Source: Callipepla californica brunnescens (Eukaryota > Chordata > Aves > Galliformes > Odontophoridae). From it: a DNA stretch of 64,000 nucleotides. The first letter of the stretch is position 1. Every line of letters starts with the position of its first letter. The stretch spans positions 9,873,591-9,937,590 of the forward strand of contig JALIRH010000026.1 of assembly GCA_023055505.1 (NCBI GenBank), written 5' to 3'. This document shows, one piece after another, positions 11,521-25,027 of the stretch. A program made the translations under genes and the position numbers. The notes under the pieces are model-generated. The model worked only from the letters and a program-made list of their open reading frames with translations, was not told where the DNA came from and ran no database searches.

Positions 11521-13022
11521 TAGGAGGCTAGAATATTTGAGAATGCTATCTTACATCACCATTTTTAAGTCTATGAAATAAGCAAATTCATTTCTGTCAG
11601 CCTCTCCTTGACTTCCATATTCCACAAGGTACGCAGCGGTGTGTGCTCAGTTATGGAGCGTCGGGAAGTTTTGGGAACCACAATATGAATAAGCCACTGG
11701 GCTGATAGAAAAGTTTTGTTTCTTTCTAATCTATTTGTTTAGTAGACATTTTATTTATTTACTTAATTTGCCTACTAGCAAGTAAATAAGGTGTCTCCTT
11801 GCACCTTAGCGTACCGCGGCCTCGCATTTGTCTCTTATTCTTCATAGAGAAGGGCAAATATTGTTTATGCGGTAGGAGACCAGTACACTCAGGTTTGGTA
11901 AAAGCCTCATTTTGCAGCTCCTTTGATCATATTTGATGCTCCTCTGTGCACTGATTCTTTACGGGTTCCCTGTTGCTTCTGTTTTTGAAGAGGAATGCTA
12001 TCTTGCTGGAGACACAGGAGGGGATTCTGGATTTTAACGCTGTTAGTTATTTCTGTTCAAAATTGAATTTATTCCTCCCTAATATTTGCTATATAATATC
12101 TACTTAAAATTTAGCTCTTGTTCAGAGTTTTTCTTTGCCTGTGTGTCTGAATTTCAAAGGATTTCTCTTTGACTCAGTGAACCTCTAAAACCTTACCATT
12201 GGGCTCTATTGATTTCTTTCTTTTCTTGCCTTCCATTTTGCTCAGTAGCATGCGTGTCTTTCAAGATGTGCGTTCTTTGGTGTCATCTCTGGAACATTTA
12301 AGTACTTTTTTCCTGTGCAATATCCTTTTTCTAGTCTATAAGTTTACACGCTTCAGAAATGCGTCTTGGAATCTGATGAATTTCCTACCGTTGAGTTTGC
12401 ATTTTCTGCTGCTTCAAAGAGCCTTTACAATTTGCTATTACCTGCTTTAAGCTGGCACTCGGATCCTTGATTGTCCTTAGGTGTCGCCCATTAGATTTGT
12501 GCAGTTTAGACAAAGTTAATTTGTACCGAGAAAGCTGTAATGGATTTTAGGCATTAGACATATTGCAGTAGCTATTTTGAAACTTTAATGAATGCCGTTA
12601 AAGAAACAAAGGTATGGGAGAGTAATTCTGCAGGACAGAAAAATAAAGGCCAGGAGGTAAAGATCTTTAGAAGACTATAAAGATAGATATTTTTAAGGCC
12701 AATGCGGAGTTGATCAACTTGTATTTGAGACACTTTAGGAATTTCTAAACGGTTAATGTTTTTCCAATTGTAGGGAACAAATAAGAATAATATGGAAGTA
12801 GAGCATATCTATCAGAGCAATGTAAAACCTAATGCAGAAGCGTTTTGTGAAACCTTAGGAATGAATGTCCCGGTGCTGTGAATAGTGAAGGACGCAACCT
12901 GCTCTGTGTGATGTGTGTGTCATTCAGTATAGGAATAGCACCAAAAAGCTCTTCTTTGCTGCATAATCTGGTAGTTCAGGGAGCACATTTTGGCGAGTTT
13001 GGCTGTTAAGGGAATTTAATGT

Positions 13023-13372
13023 GGATCAGAAGGGATTTGATCCGTGTTTACAAATATCTAAGGAGCTGGAGGCAAAGGGACGAGGCTGAGCTCTTCTCAG
13101 CAGTGTGGGGCTGTAGGATGGGGGGGAACAGCCATAAACTGAAGCATAGGAAGTTCTGTGCAAGTGTGCGTGGGAACTTCTTCACGGTACAGTGACGGAG
13201 CACTGGCGCAGGCTGCCCAGAGAGGTGGTGGAGTCTCTTTCTCTGGACACGTTCAAGACCTGCCTGGATGCCTACCTGTGCAACCTGTGCTATAGGGCTG
13301 CTTTGACAGGGGGTTGGACTCGATGGTCTCTAGACGTCCCTTGCAATCCCTGTAGTTCTGTGACTTCGTGGA
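13023..13372 (+). mobile_element. CR1 3' fragment, sense
   Basis: Typical CR1 3' segment: ttgatccgtgtttacaaa, the block ggctgcccagagaggtggtgg near 13210, ttcaagacctgcctggatg near 13252, and ggggttggactcgatgg near 13311. It ends near 13370 in gttctgtgac, a degenerate octamer end. It lies 350 bases upstream of exon B in the same orientation. It is a relic and has no open frame across the RT region. Confidence 0.88.
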
Positions 13373-13725
13373 CACAGTTAATTTCCTATGTGTGGCTCGA
13401 GGGTCTGCGATGCTCCTTTCTCTCCTTTGTGCCTGCATGGAAGAACTCTCAGCATTTGTCAAGTTACTCTCATTTCTTCTGTTATTTTTTCACTCATTTT
13501 CATTTTTTCCACCTCTGCCTAGCATTTCATATTCTTCCTTGTGTCTTAAATCACAAAAAAATTCAGATTCAGGTTGTCTTTAAAAAAAAAAATTATTTCA
13601 AAAAGTAACAAGAACAGTTTTTATGTCCATCTTACTATATGTTGCACTTCTCTTGCCTGCAGCATCTTCCTCTTGAAAATGCGGCTTTAAGTCTCCCGTG
13701 TCTCTTTTCTTCACCCACAATTAAG

Positions 13726-13921
13726 GTCTCTCCAGGATCTGTCGAGGCAGACGGATATTCCTTATGGCACTGTCTTGGACTCTGCGGTCTATGAACATGT
13801 TCGAGTGAAAGGGATGAATCCTTTTGAGAGGGACAGCATGTATTCCCAGATGTGGCGGATGATTAACAGAAGTAATGGTTCGGAGAACAACGTTTTGGAG
13901 TCGACTGCAGGCATTCAAAAG
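13726..13921 (+). CDS. GRID2: GRID2 exon B: M3-S2 linker and first part of the S2 ligand-binding lobe
   Basis: A 196-base exon. The acceptor is ttaag at 13721-13725 after a pyrimidine-rich stretch, and the donor gtattg begins at 13922. The first base completes the Gln codon split from exon A. Sixty-five whole codons follow, including [52 protein letters not shown] and [13 protein letters not shown]. The exon ends in phase 0. The segment leaves the membrane after M3 and enters the extracellular S2 lobe, which with S1 forms the clamshell that binds D-serine or glycine in delta receptors. Two overlapping-region N-glycosylation sequons are visible, NRS and NGS. Several positions differ from the mammalian GluD2 I recall, such as Arg in LSRQ, Val/Met in RVKGM and Thr in ESTAG. 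The upstream reading frame is closed by intron sequence, so the acceptor position is decided by phase. Confidence 0.96.
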
Positions 13922-15737
13922 GTATTGCTGTGAGTTACTTTTTCCTTCCCCTTGGAGATTTGCTGTTGGAAACACCAGATTTGCCTAGTTATTGCTTTTA
14001 ATGGTCAGGGATACATTTGAACGTTCATGCTTTGTTCCAATTATTGCAAGCCCATTGCATCAGGGTAGAAGACTGGGACTTCTCAGTGGGGTAACTTGTT
14101 TTCAGCTGCATTTTAAGGTGTACTTTGAGTGTTCACGCTGAAAAGGATTTATAAGTATGAGAGATGAAAGCATTTTTCAGGATGCAAAATGACTATAGGA
14201 TTTTTGGACTGCTATGCCAGAAGATATGTGGAAATTTAATGTATGAAGTTCAAAGCACTTTTGGTACGAGACATTGATTAACTTCTGTAGGCTCCCGACA
14301 CTGAAGACCTTGACTTTGTTGTACTCTGAATCATGTATGTTTCAAGAGAGGCAGGGAGAACAAAATGGTCAACCACCTCTTATAATGCTTTTAACGGGGC
14401 AACGTAATGGGAATCAATTTTTGCAGGTACATTGGTGAATGCGGTATTTTTGCTTTTGGTTAACGGTTGCAGCATTTGTAAGGTCAGTAGTCCATGAAGC
14501 GGGTCAGTGCAAGTGAATACTGGCTAATGGGTGACTAAGTATAAGCTTATTCCTACCATCACATCTTCACGTTAAGTTTTCAAATCAAACCTTGTGAAAT
14601 ACTGTTTTTTTGAGATTTTGTTTTAAATTTGATAATGTCGTGATTAATTGGAGCAAACATCCATGGGTTTGTACTTTATCTGGAGTTTGGTTTAAAGACC
14701 CCTGTTTCATTTTCACTGGAGTCCATTTGCTAGGGCGGCCTGTAATTTCTGGGTTTCTTTTGTTGGCGCTCAAAAGAAAGGCGCAAGGGAAGGTGTTATG
14801 TTAAAAAGAATGACAAAGACTCTTATCTCTCTTGGTAGGAAAGGAACCACAGAGTAACAAAGGTGGATTGGAGTTCACTAGTTCAATCACTGTATAACTG
14901 GTATCATATTTTCTGGTGTGAAGGATGAGATGTCATGAATGAATGGGCAAGGGAGGTCCTGTGAACTTTTGTAACTCTTAGAAAAAGGCATAAGCTGAGA
15001 AGACGAGGAAGAAAAAAGACAATCTGAAGATTTGTTGGCTTGTGGAAATTGCTTTCTTATTTCTATTGAGAATACGCATTGTAGCTCAGTTTGCAAGGAA
15101 CCGGTAACTGCTGTGGTTTGCCTTTTGCATTAAGAAAGCCTCCTCCTTCTGTTTTACCTTCCCAAATTACACCGAGGGGTTTGGGTGCATCAAAAAGCAG
15201 AGCACTCAATGCAGTGTGTTCCGCAGTTGCTTTTGCTCGGAAAAGCAACGAATGTGTCATGCTGGCGAGTAATTCTGGATTACAACCTTTGATTTCTAAT
15301 TCCCGGAAACATTGCAGTTGCTGTCTGTAAAACCTACACCATCAAGCTTTCTGTCAGGTTCCCGTGTTTCCGCTTCCCAGGGATAAGCGCTTGCAAGTTG
15401 TATCGAACAAGCAAGCTGCGGTATGTGGGCAAGCCAGCCACACTCCAATTTTAAAATACCTACGGGCTCGATTCCACAGAATATACATAACCACCTATGC
15501 GTGTGCAGTTTCTCTCCTTTTGCCTTACAGGGAGAACACAGAAAAAGGTTATCTGCCAACTGCTGTTCACGTGAGAGGTTCTGGGAGATCATATTTGGGT
15601 TTCTTAGGAAGGAAGTTCTGTTGATCTGAAAGCAAGCACAAGAAAAACCACTGAAGCTGTCCCTTTCGAGACTCATTAGAGAGAATTCTCCCTGAGCTGG
15701 AAGATAAATGTGACGATATAAGTTACTCTTAAGCATG

Positions 15738-15960
15738 GAAAATTAGAGGAGAGTGGAATGGACTAGTTCCAATGGAAGGGACTTTCAAAGATTAGTTAGT
15801 CCAACTGCCCAACGTTTTCAGGGATAACTAACGGTTAACGTGTGTTATTGAAGGCATGATGGAGTTTTCTCTTGAATGCTGCCAGGCTCAGAGTGTCAGC
15901 CATGTCCCTAGGAAGCCTGATCCTGTGCTTGACTACCCTTATGGGTGGTATCCTTTAAAA
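15738..15960 (-). mobile_element. Old CR1 fragment, antisense
   Basis: Degenerate reverse complement of the CR1 3' end: a block like ggaatggactagttccaatggaaggg at about 15755-15782 followed by agttagtccaact, then ctgatcctgtgcttgac and accctta near 15917-15940, corresponding to the 'gcctgttccagtgtttgaccaccct' block of CR1. It is more diverged than the other copies here. Confidence 0.72.
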
Positions 15961-18900
15961 AAGATAATCACTACAAGGCAGGGATTATGATCTACAGAAT
16001 AGCTTGAAAGACAACATTTTATGGCAAAGATTTTGTCGGTCCCCTCTGTCTATATATATATTTCCTTTTTAATGCTCTTTGGGGCTTTGAATGAATTTAG
16101 CAGGCTGCTCCGGGGCCACTGACACGGCCAGATTATTGTTTTGGTCAAAATGAACCACTGTGTCTCTCTTTGTTAACCAGTGTGAGAGCATCACATAACT
16201 GTGGGTTGTCCAGGCTGTGCTGTGCTCTCTCTGAGGCGAACAGGGTTTACAAGTAGCTGTTACGAGATGACAGGTTTAGGTAGGCATCAAGATATTGAAA
16301 AGGCTTAACCAAATGGTTTTTTTATATCTAGAAATCCCACTGTTTTGTCTCGCTTCTCTTCTTCAAATAGCCTTCCGTATTTGGAGGAAAGTCATAGTAG
16401 AATTTGAGTGTACCTTTAAACAGGTGGAGGGGGAGCTGGCTCAAATACTGATGCATTTGGCATATGATCCCTTGCTCAGCAGGATTTGCTGGACCAGAAT
16501 CATGGAGAATCACACCTGTGTAAGAAAGAGCATGTTGAAGCCACATTACAGTGTTTACGTCTTCCTGTTTTGCAACAGAATGTCTGTAGTGCTGACTTTG
16601 TTTTCCCGGTGGGAGGGTGAGCCAGGGAAGAGAAAAAGGATGGGAAAACTGTGCCTCTTTGAGTTTCTGGTGTTTGATGTAGGTTGGTTCTGTTCTCGCC
16701 ATAAATCAGGTGAGAGCACTGAGCATCCACATGAATGGCAGATTACTCATTTATGTCAAGTCTTGTTAGACAGCAGCTGTTTGTATTCCTCTGGAAAAGA
16801 CAGAGGAGTTTTAGATACCTTAAACAGGAGCAAGCCTGGAGAGTGCAGGCACTTTTCCAATTTCTTTAGCTTATTATCTCTTCCTTGCTCGAAAGACAAC
16901 AAAAAGCAGTTTAAGATCTGTATCTGAGCTATGGAAGCATTCAGATGTTCGTCCTCCTGCCTTGTCAATTCAGAATGGTTGGGGTGTTATCTGGATTCCT
17001 GTATATGCTTGGACTATTCTGGAGGATAGTCACTTTTATCTGCTTTTTTCCTTTATTATTCCTAAATGTTTCGTGTATCTCAAATTGATTTTTTTTTTTG
17101 TTTTTTTTGCCCGAGGTTATGAAATAGACATCCCGTTCCATCAAAGCAATCTCTATTTTCAGGGAAGTTATTTATTCGGAGGGGATTTACCGAGTCCTAA
17201 GTCATGCCTGCTTAAACATTCATTGAGGACTCCAAGAAAATCATTTAGGCTTAAACATATCACATTACATACCTCTTTATGTCTTCTTAAAAAGCACATT
17301 ACCCTGCTTAATCCTTTACAAGCACCACAGGCTTTCCTATCCTTGGAACTATTCCCATTTAAAATATAATGAAGTGTTTCCATTGTGCCCCTGTCTGCTC
17401 TTTCTTCCCTGGAGTATAATAGTGCCTAATGCCCTATCCTACCCACCTCATTCCTCTGAAGGAGTTGCTGTAGCCTGCAGCATCTCCATTTTTCTCAGCA
17501 GCACAAAGTGGAAAATTCCTTTACCGGGCTGCATAGGCAGAATCAAGATGCATTTGCGTCTCCCTGTCTAACTCTGTGCAAAATATTTAGCTTGTAGCAA
17601 ACTGGAGTACGACTGCCAGGAGAATGACTGTTTTTTGGATGGTACAATACAAGAAACTCATTCTACTCGCTCAATTCCAGAGCATTCGTATTTCGTCTCT
17701 AACACTGATCAGAATATCAAAAGGAATTTGGTCTTGAGATATTCATTTTCTTGTCATTTTACCTGAGTTGGAAACATGTGAACAATTGCGGAGTCTTTCC
17801 GTTTTCCCAAGATGACTGTGGATGACAGTTTTACATTCCTGAGAATATTCTTAACTGTAATAATATTATTGTTTAAACTACCCGTGAATAGGCCGTAACA
17901 AAGCTTTGCTGAGGTGATTTTTCTGGGGAATAGATGAATAATAATGAATTGCAGATCTGTGCTAGAGCAAATTATCAGGGACTGAACGTAGTTATTCTTC
18001 ATTTGCAACACCAATGGCATCTGTTGATGGGCTGGAAAGCTCCTAAGCTAGGTTATTAGATTTATTTATTTATGAACTTGCCATTGAAACTGTCATTCCG
18101 ATAGTGGATGCGCTCATCAAACTACAGAAAGACCTAGTTAATATTTTCAAGTCCATGCGTCTTTGTTATGGACATCTCTGACAGCGTGGCTAGCCTGTAA
18201 AAGAACACCAAAAGCAGGAGAAAACCAAGCAGACTTGTTAGGTCTTGAACTTGTCCTGTGGTTTGGTAGAGCAAGGAATAGGAAATGAGAAAGGCGAGAG
18301 CACATAAAAGTGTTGGAACTCCACTCCTCTCTCCTCTATGTCTTCTCTCCAGAGGGATCAGCCGCATTGCGAAGTTTTTGGTCAGGAAGCTAGTTATCAG
18401 CCTGCACACTGGTTTTTCTCTGCCTCTGGAGGTGATGTTTCTCAGACAGAAGGGATTTTCTGTTGCTTCCTCACCAGGAATGATGTTCAGGAGTGCCCTT
18501 AAGACGTTGACATGTTCAGCCCCGCAGATGAAGGTGCGATTTATTTATATTGCTATTACCTTTTCCTTTACGGTCCATGGTTTGAAGCTGACAGGTGCTT
18601 AGGGGTACCAAACTCGCCTGCCATCCTCGCTTTGAATTGTCACAGATGGTCTTTCTGCCATATTTATGATATAGCAGCCTTTTCCCACAAAGCAGATCTC
18701 AACTCAAAATCTGAGCCCAGTTTACCATTGATGTGCTGCTAATAATGCCAAGATGAGTGCGTGATTCTCTGGCACGGTAATGTTCAAATTACCATAGTTA
18801 GTCAACATGCCAGTTTAAGGTGGGAGTGGATTATATTTCATTGCGAAGCACGTTTCTAATAGCCTTATCACAGCTTGGCTCGAGCTTGCTTCAGCCTAAA

Positions 18901-19412
18901 AAATAACCAGCCTGGAGAAAGATTTTCTTCTGCAATCCTGTGTTCTTTGTTTAAGCTGTAGATACAGGAGCAAACTTTACAATAGCGGAAAAAATGCAGA
19001 TTAAGAAATATCTGACCAGAAAGCGCTGGAGATATAGTATGGTCTTACCAGCAGGCATTATCGAAAGGCTTTTAAGGGATCTGGATTAGCCCAGGGATCA
19101 GGGTGTTAGGGATGTTTAATAGCTGAGCTGTGACAGTTAACAGAATACGAGGGAGATTCTGTACGTAGTTTCAGATGTGAAATGTAAAACTTTTTCTTCT
19201 TGTTGCCTCGCTTTCTCAGCATTTAAGGCGACCTCAGCAGAAGCCTTCCTCTCCCTCGTGAATATTCCGGAACATGTTCCAGAGTTTGATCCAACTTGGT
19301 CTTTCTAGAGAGATTTATAGCTGGAGTAGAATACCTGTGAAAGTTCTTATTTTGTGCAGTTTGGCTTTCTTCTGTTCAAAATTTAAGTAAAAACTTGAGT
19401 CAGTCTTTGAGT

Positions 19413-19433
19413 CAAAAAAAAAAAAAAAAAAAA
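19413..19433. repeat. Poly(A) tract
   Basis: About 21 consecutive A following gagtc. No retroposon body is recognised upstream. Confidence 0.85.
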
Positions 19434-22400
19434 TAGCGCTGCACACATGTATTCATCCAACAATCGAGCCATAGCTTGTATCTCCAAAATTTCCTGAAAA
19501 CTTAATCTTAGTTCACCTTCTGTTTCATCCTACGTGCTCCCAAATATACCTTCCACCTTGTGCTCTAACCACAGTGCTATCCAAGTTACTTATGACTTCT
19601 GTTCAAAGTTCAGTCTGCAAATTCCTGACAGACCCTTTAGCAGTCTCGGATGTCGCGAGTGGCATCTTGCTGTGGTGGTAGGCCGTTCTCCCATTCGTGA
19701 CTGTATTTGCTTGCTCTTCCTCTTAGTCCTCTCTTATTTTGGACAATTTTCTGGGTCTGCTCAGTTTCTGTAGGCCATGATATTTCTGAGCCCATAGTAT
19801 TTTCTATCTGTAGCTCATCCCTGGGGATTCTCAAGTACAAGAAATTCAGCAAGTAACTCCAAAACCTTGCCGGTCCGATTCTTCTACTTGAAACTGAACT
19901 CTTTTTATCTGAAATTAAATGTGATTGTTTTACTCTGGTATCTTTCATGGGTGTCTCACCTTGGTTCAACGCAACTGAATTCTGTAGTAGCTCTTCATCT
20001 TCCCTTTGGTTTTCTTTGTTTCGTTTCTTGTGGCTTTTTCTTGCTCTAGTTTATAATCTGATGTCAGACATTATCAGCTTATCTCGTCTTAATTTTTGTA
20101 TCCAGAGTATGTCCAAGTTTTGCCTGTTTACCTTTCGTAATGTGTCTGTTACTTAACTGTACAACTTCCAGTTCTGGACTATAGCGGTTCTTAATAATTT
20201 CTCTGGACTTTACAAAATGCTCTTCCTGCATTTAGTTCTGCTGAAGATGCTCCCGTACCCACTTTCCCCCATCCCCCTCCCCCACAAAAGGAGTAGGGCT
20301 GTATTGACTTTCAAGGCCCCTCACAGTCAGTTGGCATTTTGCCTGTAGTTTTATTTCTGAATTGAAAATTGTTGGTGTGTTTCCAGTATGACAGTGCAAA
20401 TCCTTTCTCTTTTAAGCTTATTTCTGCGTTCTCCAGTGTACAGATTTTTCCCTCGAGACAGTTAGCATCTTCAGATGCCTTCATGTTCTTCCTTATTATT
20501 GCTCAAAGTATAGCCCAGGCAACTAGGTCTCTGGTGTGCTATGATCACAGCCTATTCACTGAGTCACCCTGTTTTGTTGTTGCTCTCTGCTCTTTCCCTT
20601 CATTTGGCTTCCTTTATAACTGCCAAATAAGAAGGGAGGTAATTAATGCTGTAGTGATCTAAATACCATCGTAGGTATGACATGGATATAAATGAAGTAA
20701 TACTATAGCCCTCAGTCGACTGATTTCATGAATGCACCTATTACCGGAGGGAGGGTATTTCTAAGAAAACAATTTGCCTTAGTCTTATCTTTTTGCCTTT
20801 ATCCTCAAAGAAAAGGTACAGCCTGACTTCAGTAGATTAGCGGGTACAATAACAAGAAAGGGAGGAGGGAGGAAAAAGCTGGCTGTCCTTTTTTTCTCTC
20901 ATTTCTCCAGCTTCATTGTTGCCAGCTACGTTTTCTCTTGGATTACCTCAGTTATAAAGGTACTTGCATCTCAGAGACATTGTATGACTCTTGAAATTTT
21001 CTTCTTCTCAGAAAAGGCATTGAAAGCTGGGTTAGTTAGGCATCCCACCTGTTAGATCCCTTTTTCTCTTAAAGGTAATTTTCTCCTAAAACTTTGTTTC
21101 ACTTAGGTCATCAAACTGTCAAGGCTACAACAATGTTCCTACTGCTTGTAACTTTGGGGGCCTAATTTAAGTGCCCAGCTTCCATTCCAAACTATTGTGG
21201 ACAGACAATTCCCTTCTCTAGAGAGTGGCTGGGAGTGTCTAGGCTGGGAAGCTATTTTTCTCGGTGGCTTATTTTGTGCAGTACCTATCACAATAAGATC
21301 ATGTTTCACAACTAGAAAAGGCAATAAAAATAGAGGGAAAAAAGAAAACAGAAAAAGAAAATAAGAAATGGTGAAACATACCCTGTGGAACTAATTTTGC
21401 TTGACTTTTGTAGGCTACCGTTCTGTAGAGAACTGAGATCAGACTTTTTCTGCTGTAAGCAGGATAGCTGACAGCCCTCTGAGGGGTGAATGTGAGATGG
21501 GAGGGGCTCCCATGCTTCATCGTAATGGTCAGAATCCAAGTTTGTCTCACCTCAGGCTATTTCTAACCTTGCAGTTATCTTTCGAAATGACAGACCCAGA
21601 GAGGAGCCTTCATCTCCGCTGGCAAAGGTTTGTCATTGGAGATTTCTCTTGTGGTTTCTTTTGTTTAAAAGTGAACTAATTAGGATGGTGTAAGATAGAA
21701 AATCCTGGAGTGCGTACCTGTCCTGACAGTAGGTCAGCTCTGTCGAAGTGTTTCTTTCACTGTGTCCCATCTAAGCACTGTAATCCTCACCGCCGTATAT
21801 GAGAGACTTCAAACTGCTGGCAAACTAAGCAATGTGTGTGTTGATTACGTGTGCAATGGCAAGTGATTAATGGTAGAAATGCCAAACCCCATCCTGAAGC
21901 TGATATTTTTAGGGGGGTAGGAAATTGTGGAAGGGAAAGGCGAGTAAGAAATCTGACAATTAGGGAGCAGTTTAAGAAAAGTGTTCATTTGGAGTTTGTG
22001 GTTGTGAAAGCTGTTTGTGAGTATGTCAGGATAATGAAATTTTATTTTTTAACTACTATTTTTTTTTGTGTGCTGAGGTTCTTTCAGCTGGTCATGCGCC
22101 GTGTTAGGAAAGTACTTGTGAGAGAGAGTGACTAAAACAGAGGGAGACGATGAAAATGTCCCTGCTTCAGCTACCCCTACAAAAGTAGCTAGTTAGGGGT
22201 AAATTTTGGTCTAACAAAGCAATACTGCTGTCACACTTCCTAAAAGGGAAAGTTTTCTGAGCATTCACTATGTGATGAGTATATTTGCTTTGCAGTAGCA
22301 GAGGACAGATCTGAAAGAGAAACAGCTCTCGTGGGTGCTTTTATGAACTCTCTCGTTAGTGAAATACAGGCTCTGGTAAAGCAATCAAAACAGGAGATGT

Positions 22401-24908
22401 CTTTGTAGATATAATTGTTACTTCCTCAATTGAAAGCAAAACAAGGTGTTCTCCTTTGTGTTTGTCATCTGCAAAGCCTGAGAAAGATTTGAGAGAAGAA
22501 ACCCTTTGGGGCAGTACTGTTCTGAAGGCTGTTTTGTTAGGGTATTATTTCAGAATGTCATTGGAATGACTTTAGTCCTGACCTGGCATCTGACAATGAG
22601 TTATACTAATGTAATGCCAGGCAATTTTGTTCTCGATTATAAACTTCTGCTTTTACTCAAGTAGTATGCAGTGTTTTCCCAGAATCTTTCATCTGTCACC
22701 TTGCCTTACCAAAAAAGAGCGTGATCAACAGCTTTACCTGTCCAGAAGCTGTGGAGGGATAAGCTTTTCTGTGATGCTATCAGCGCAGTGAACCTAACGT
22801 CTTGTGTCTGCAACTTGTGGGGTTTTTAAGTAGCAGTACTTTGTCTCCGGTTGTATTACTGCAGGGTGACTTTGAGCTCAGCTCTGGTGGCTCTGCTGCA
22901 TTAGCATCTGTTGTCTTCAGAAACTTAATGTGCTGCTTGCGTGTCATTCCTCTTTGGCAAGCGGTCACTTGTTTAGATTTAGCGGGAATTTGGGACGAAT
23001 GTGCCATTACAAGTCCCGTAATGCTTTAGTCCTATGAGATTGCTTTTTATTAAGCAAGGGAGACTCCTGATGGAAGTTACAAGCACCTAAGAATTCATCT
23101 TCCCGGTCTTGCCGCTTGAACATGTGCTGTTTTTGTGCAGACTTTGAGGAAGCAAAGTTCGGGCTGAGTAAAATAGAATTCTTCAAGTGTTTTCTGTTGC
23201 TTGATCCGGATAGCTTCTTGTAGCTGTTCTGCTAGGGCAAATTGACAAAAGTATTTGCATTCAGGCAACTTAACCAACTACGTATTTTCTTCTGTTTCCA
23301 GACTCGGTTCCGTAACCCTTTTTCTAAATAATCACTGGAAAATATCCATTAGAAATTACTGCTTCCAGAAGAAATAGAAATATGTATTGTATTTCCTCCT
23401 CCTATGAAGTGCCTGACAGAATAGTTGGGTGTCCCGAGGGCTCTCGTGTAGCAACAGAAGGCGCTAAGGGTGTTAGGCACCTCTTATTCTGCTCCTGCAG
23501 GCTCTTACCTCTGCATTAACTTAGTGCTTCTCCTACAGAGGTTTTGAAATATTTCCAGGTTTGTGGAGTTTAATAGTACCACCATACCAAGGGTGACTGG
23601 GAACTACACAGACTCCAAAAACCTGGACTCGTTTCCTTTTGAATTCTCTTTACTTTGTTCCCTCCCTCTCACTTTTCCTTTTTGTTTTTTTCCTGCCTTT
23701 TGACTCCTTGTCCCTTTTGTTTAGATTCCAGCTCTTCCAACTTTTCCCCTGCTCTCAGAGCCTTTCTTCTTTCCCCGCCTCACCTCTCTGTATGTAGTCA
23801 CACATCTCCTTTGCCATCCCCGTCCCGTCATGCTGTCTTGCTGTTTATCTCTGCAAATGAATTTTGAGACTTTCAGTTCACCGTCCTACAAAGCTTTCCA
23901 AAACCCTGGCTGTCGCTTTGAAGCCAGCTTCGGGCTCACAGCATGGTGGGCTGCACTGGGGACGTACCACGCTCAGATCAGGGGATATGCAGGCTCTGAC
24001 TAACGATCAATAGATTGAGACAGGAGAGCACGCTTGCTTCAGGCACAGAACTTGGTAATATATTCACTTCCTTGCTTAAATGTTTCCAGCTATCATTTCT
24101 ACGTATTAACGTATTTTAATAGCACCCAAATACATTTTGATGCGTTAGCAAATGCAAATGATGGGTTTGAATGTAAGGCTGTTTAAAGGATATGTGCGGC
24201 AGGAAAAAAGCTGTGAATAGAAGCGATGAGAATGAAATGTATTAAAATGTACTGTATATTTCTGCTCTAAAACGTGTCTTGGATGTTGAGGCTGCAAAGC
24301 TGAAATGGTGAGAGAAATCGAAGAGGTAGCAGAGATCTTGGCTCGTTTTTGTGGAGCTGCCGTAGCGATTGCTTACAGAAGAGCTTGACCTAACAGTCAT
24401 ATCATTTCTGTTAAATAACTTGCTACCAAACAAAAGCAAACAAAAAAAAGTCTATTCCAGAAATCAGCAAATTTCAGAAAGTACATCTGTAGCAAGTTCC
24501 CTAAGACATTAAATGTTCCCTCATGAAATCAATCAGAATTTTTCAGTTCTAATAGTCTTACAGCTGTAATAGAAAACCAAAAGAGGAGAGCTCAAGGAGT
24601 CCCTGCGGCTCCTCTGATACCAATTTTTTAGATTAACACCCTTAGATAAGTCAATACATTAATAAGCTGTTAGTAGGCGATGAAATGCTAATGAAATGGG
24701 GATGGTGCAGGGAAATATAATTGGAGACTGAGAGGGTCTGACAGAATACTTAGCAAAATCAACCTTTCCTATGAGCACTTGCCCTATGAGGATGTGCTGA
24801 GAGATCTGGGACTATTCAGCCTGGGAAAGAGACGACTCCAGGGAGACCTTAAGAGCAGTTTTACATTACTTGAAGGGGGCCTACAGGGAAGCTGGAGAGG
24901 GGCTTTTT

Positions 24909-25020
24909 ATAGATTCATAGATACATTAGGTTGGAAAGGACCTACGAGATCATCTAGTCCAACCATCCTCCTACCGCCATCCCTTCCCACTAAGCTACTA
25001 AAACAAATCCCTTAAATTTA
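24909..25020 (-). mobile_element. CR1 3' end nested inside another CR1, antisense
   Basis: Reads tagattcatagatacattaggttgg at about 24909-24933, then aaaggacct and gatcatctagtccaacc, then cccactaagctactaaa. This is the reverse complement of a CR1 3' tip, only about 110 bases long, inserted in opposite orientation inside the CR1 at 24770-25312. Its distal junction lies within a perfect 22-base palindrome (25006-25027), so the exact border and target duplication are unclear. Confidence 0.87.
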
Positions 25021-25027
25021 AGGGATT
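25006..25027. repeat. Perfect 22-base palindrome at a CR1 nesting junction
   Basis: Eleven bases, aatcccttaaa, are followed directly by their exact reverse complement, tttaagggatt, with no loop. It lies at the point where the nested antisense CR1 rejoins its host CR1. Read directly from the sequence. Confidence 0.97.

Larger units (their letters stand above)
4266..13725 (+). other. Intron between exons A and B (9,460 bases)
   Basis: Donor gtaagt at 4266, acceptor ttaag at 13721-13725. Contents: a homopolymer A tract near 5613-5630; an A/T-rich run at 5660-5790; A-rich tracts near 7252-7265 and 8448-8472; one inverted pair of the unclassified repeat family at about 8740-9480; a T tract near 9484-9500; CR1 fragments at 11190-11520 (antisense) and 13023-13372 (sense). 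Nothing recognisable is seen in 4300-5600, 5800-8740, 9650-11190 or 11530-13020. Open frames here are short, show no family motif and overlap on both strands. Confidence 0.9.

Noticed and set aside
13731..13735. Alternative acceptor ccag ten bases inside exon B
   Set aside because: Using it would shift the frame relative to exon A and remove conserved residues SLQ; the acceptor at 13725 fits the phase.
4127..13921. Assignment of the gene to GRID1
   Set aside because: GluD1 as I recall it differs strongly after M3 and in S2, while the residues here follow the GluD2 pattern closely. Final proof needs an alignment.
16295..16927. A 210-codon open frame on the + strand inside the long intron
   Set aside because: It has no recognisable domain and an ordinary amino-acid mix. 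The minus strand is also open over much of the same stretch. Chance open frames of this size are expected in tens of kilobases of intron.
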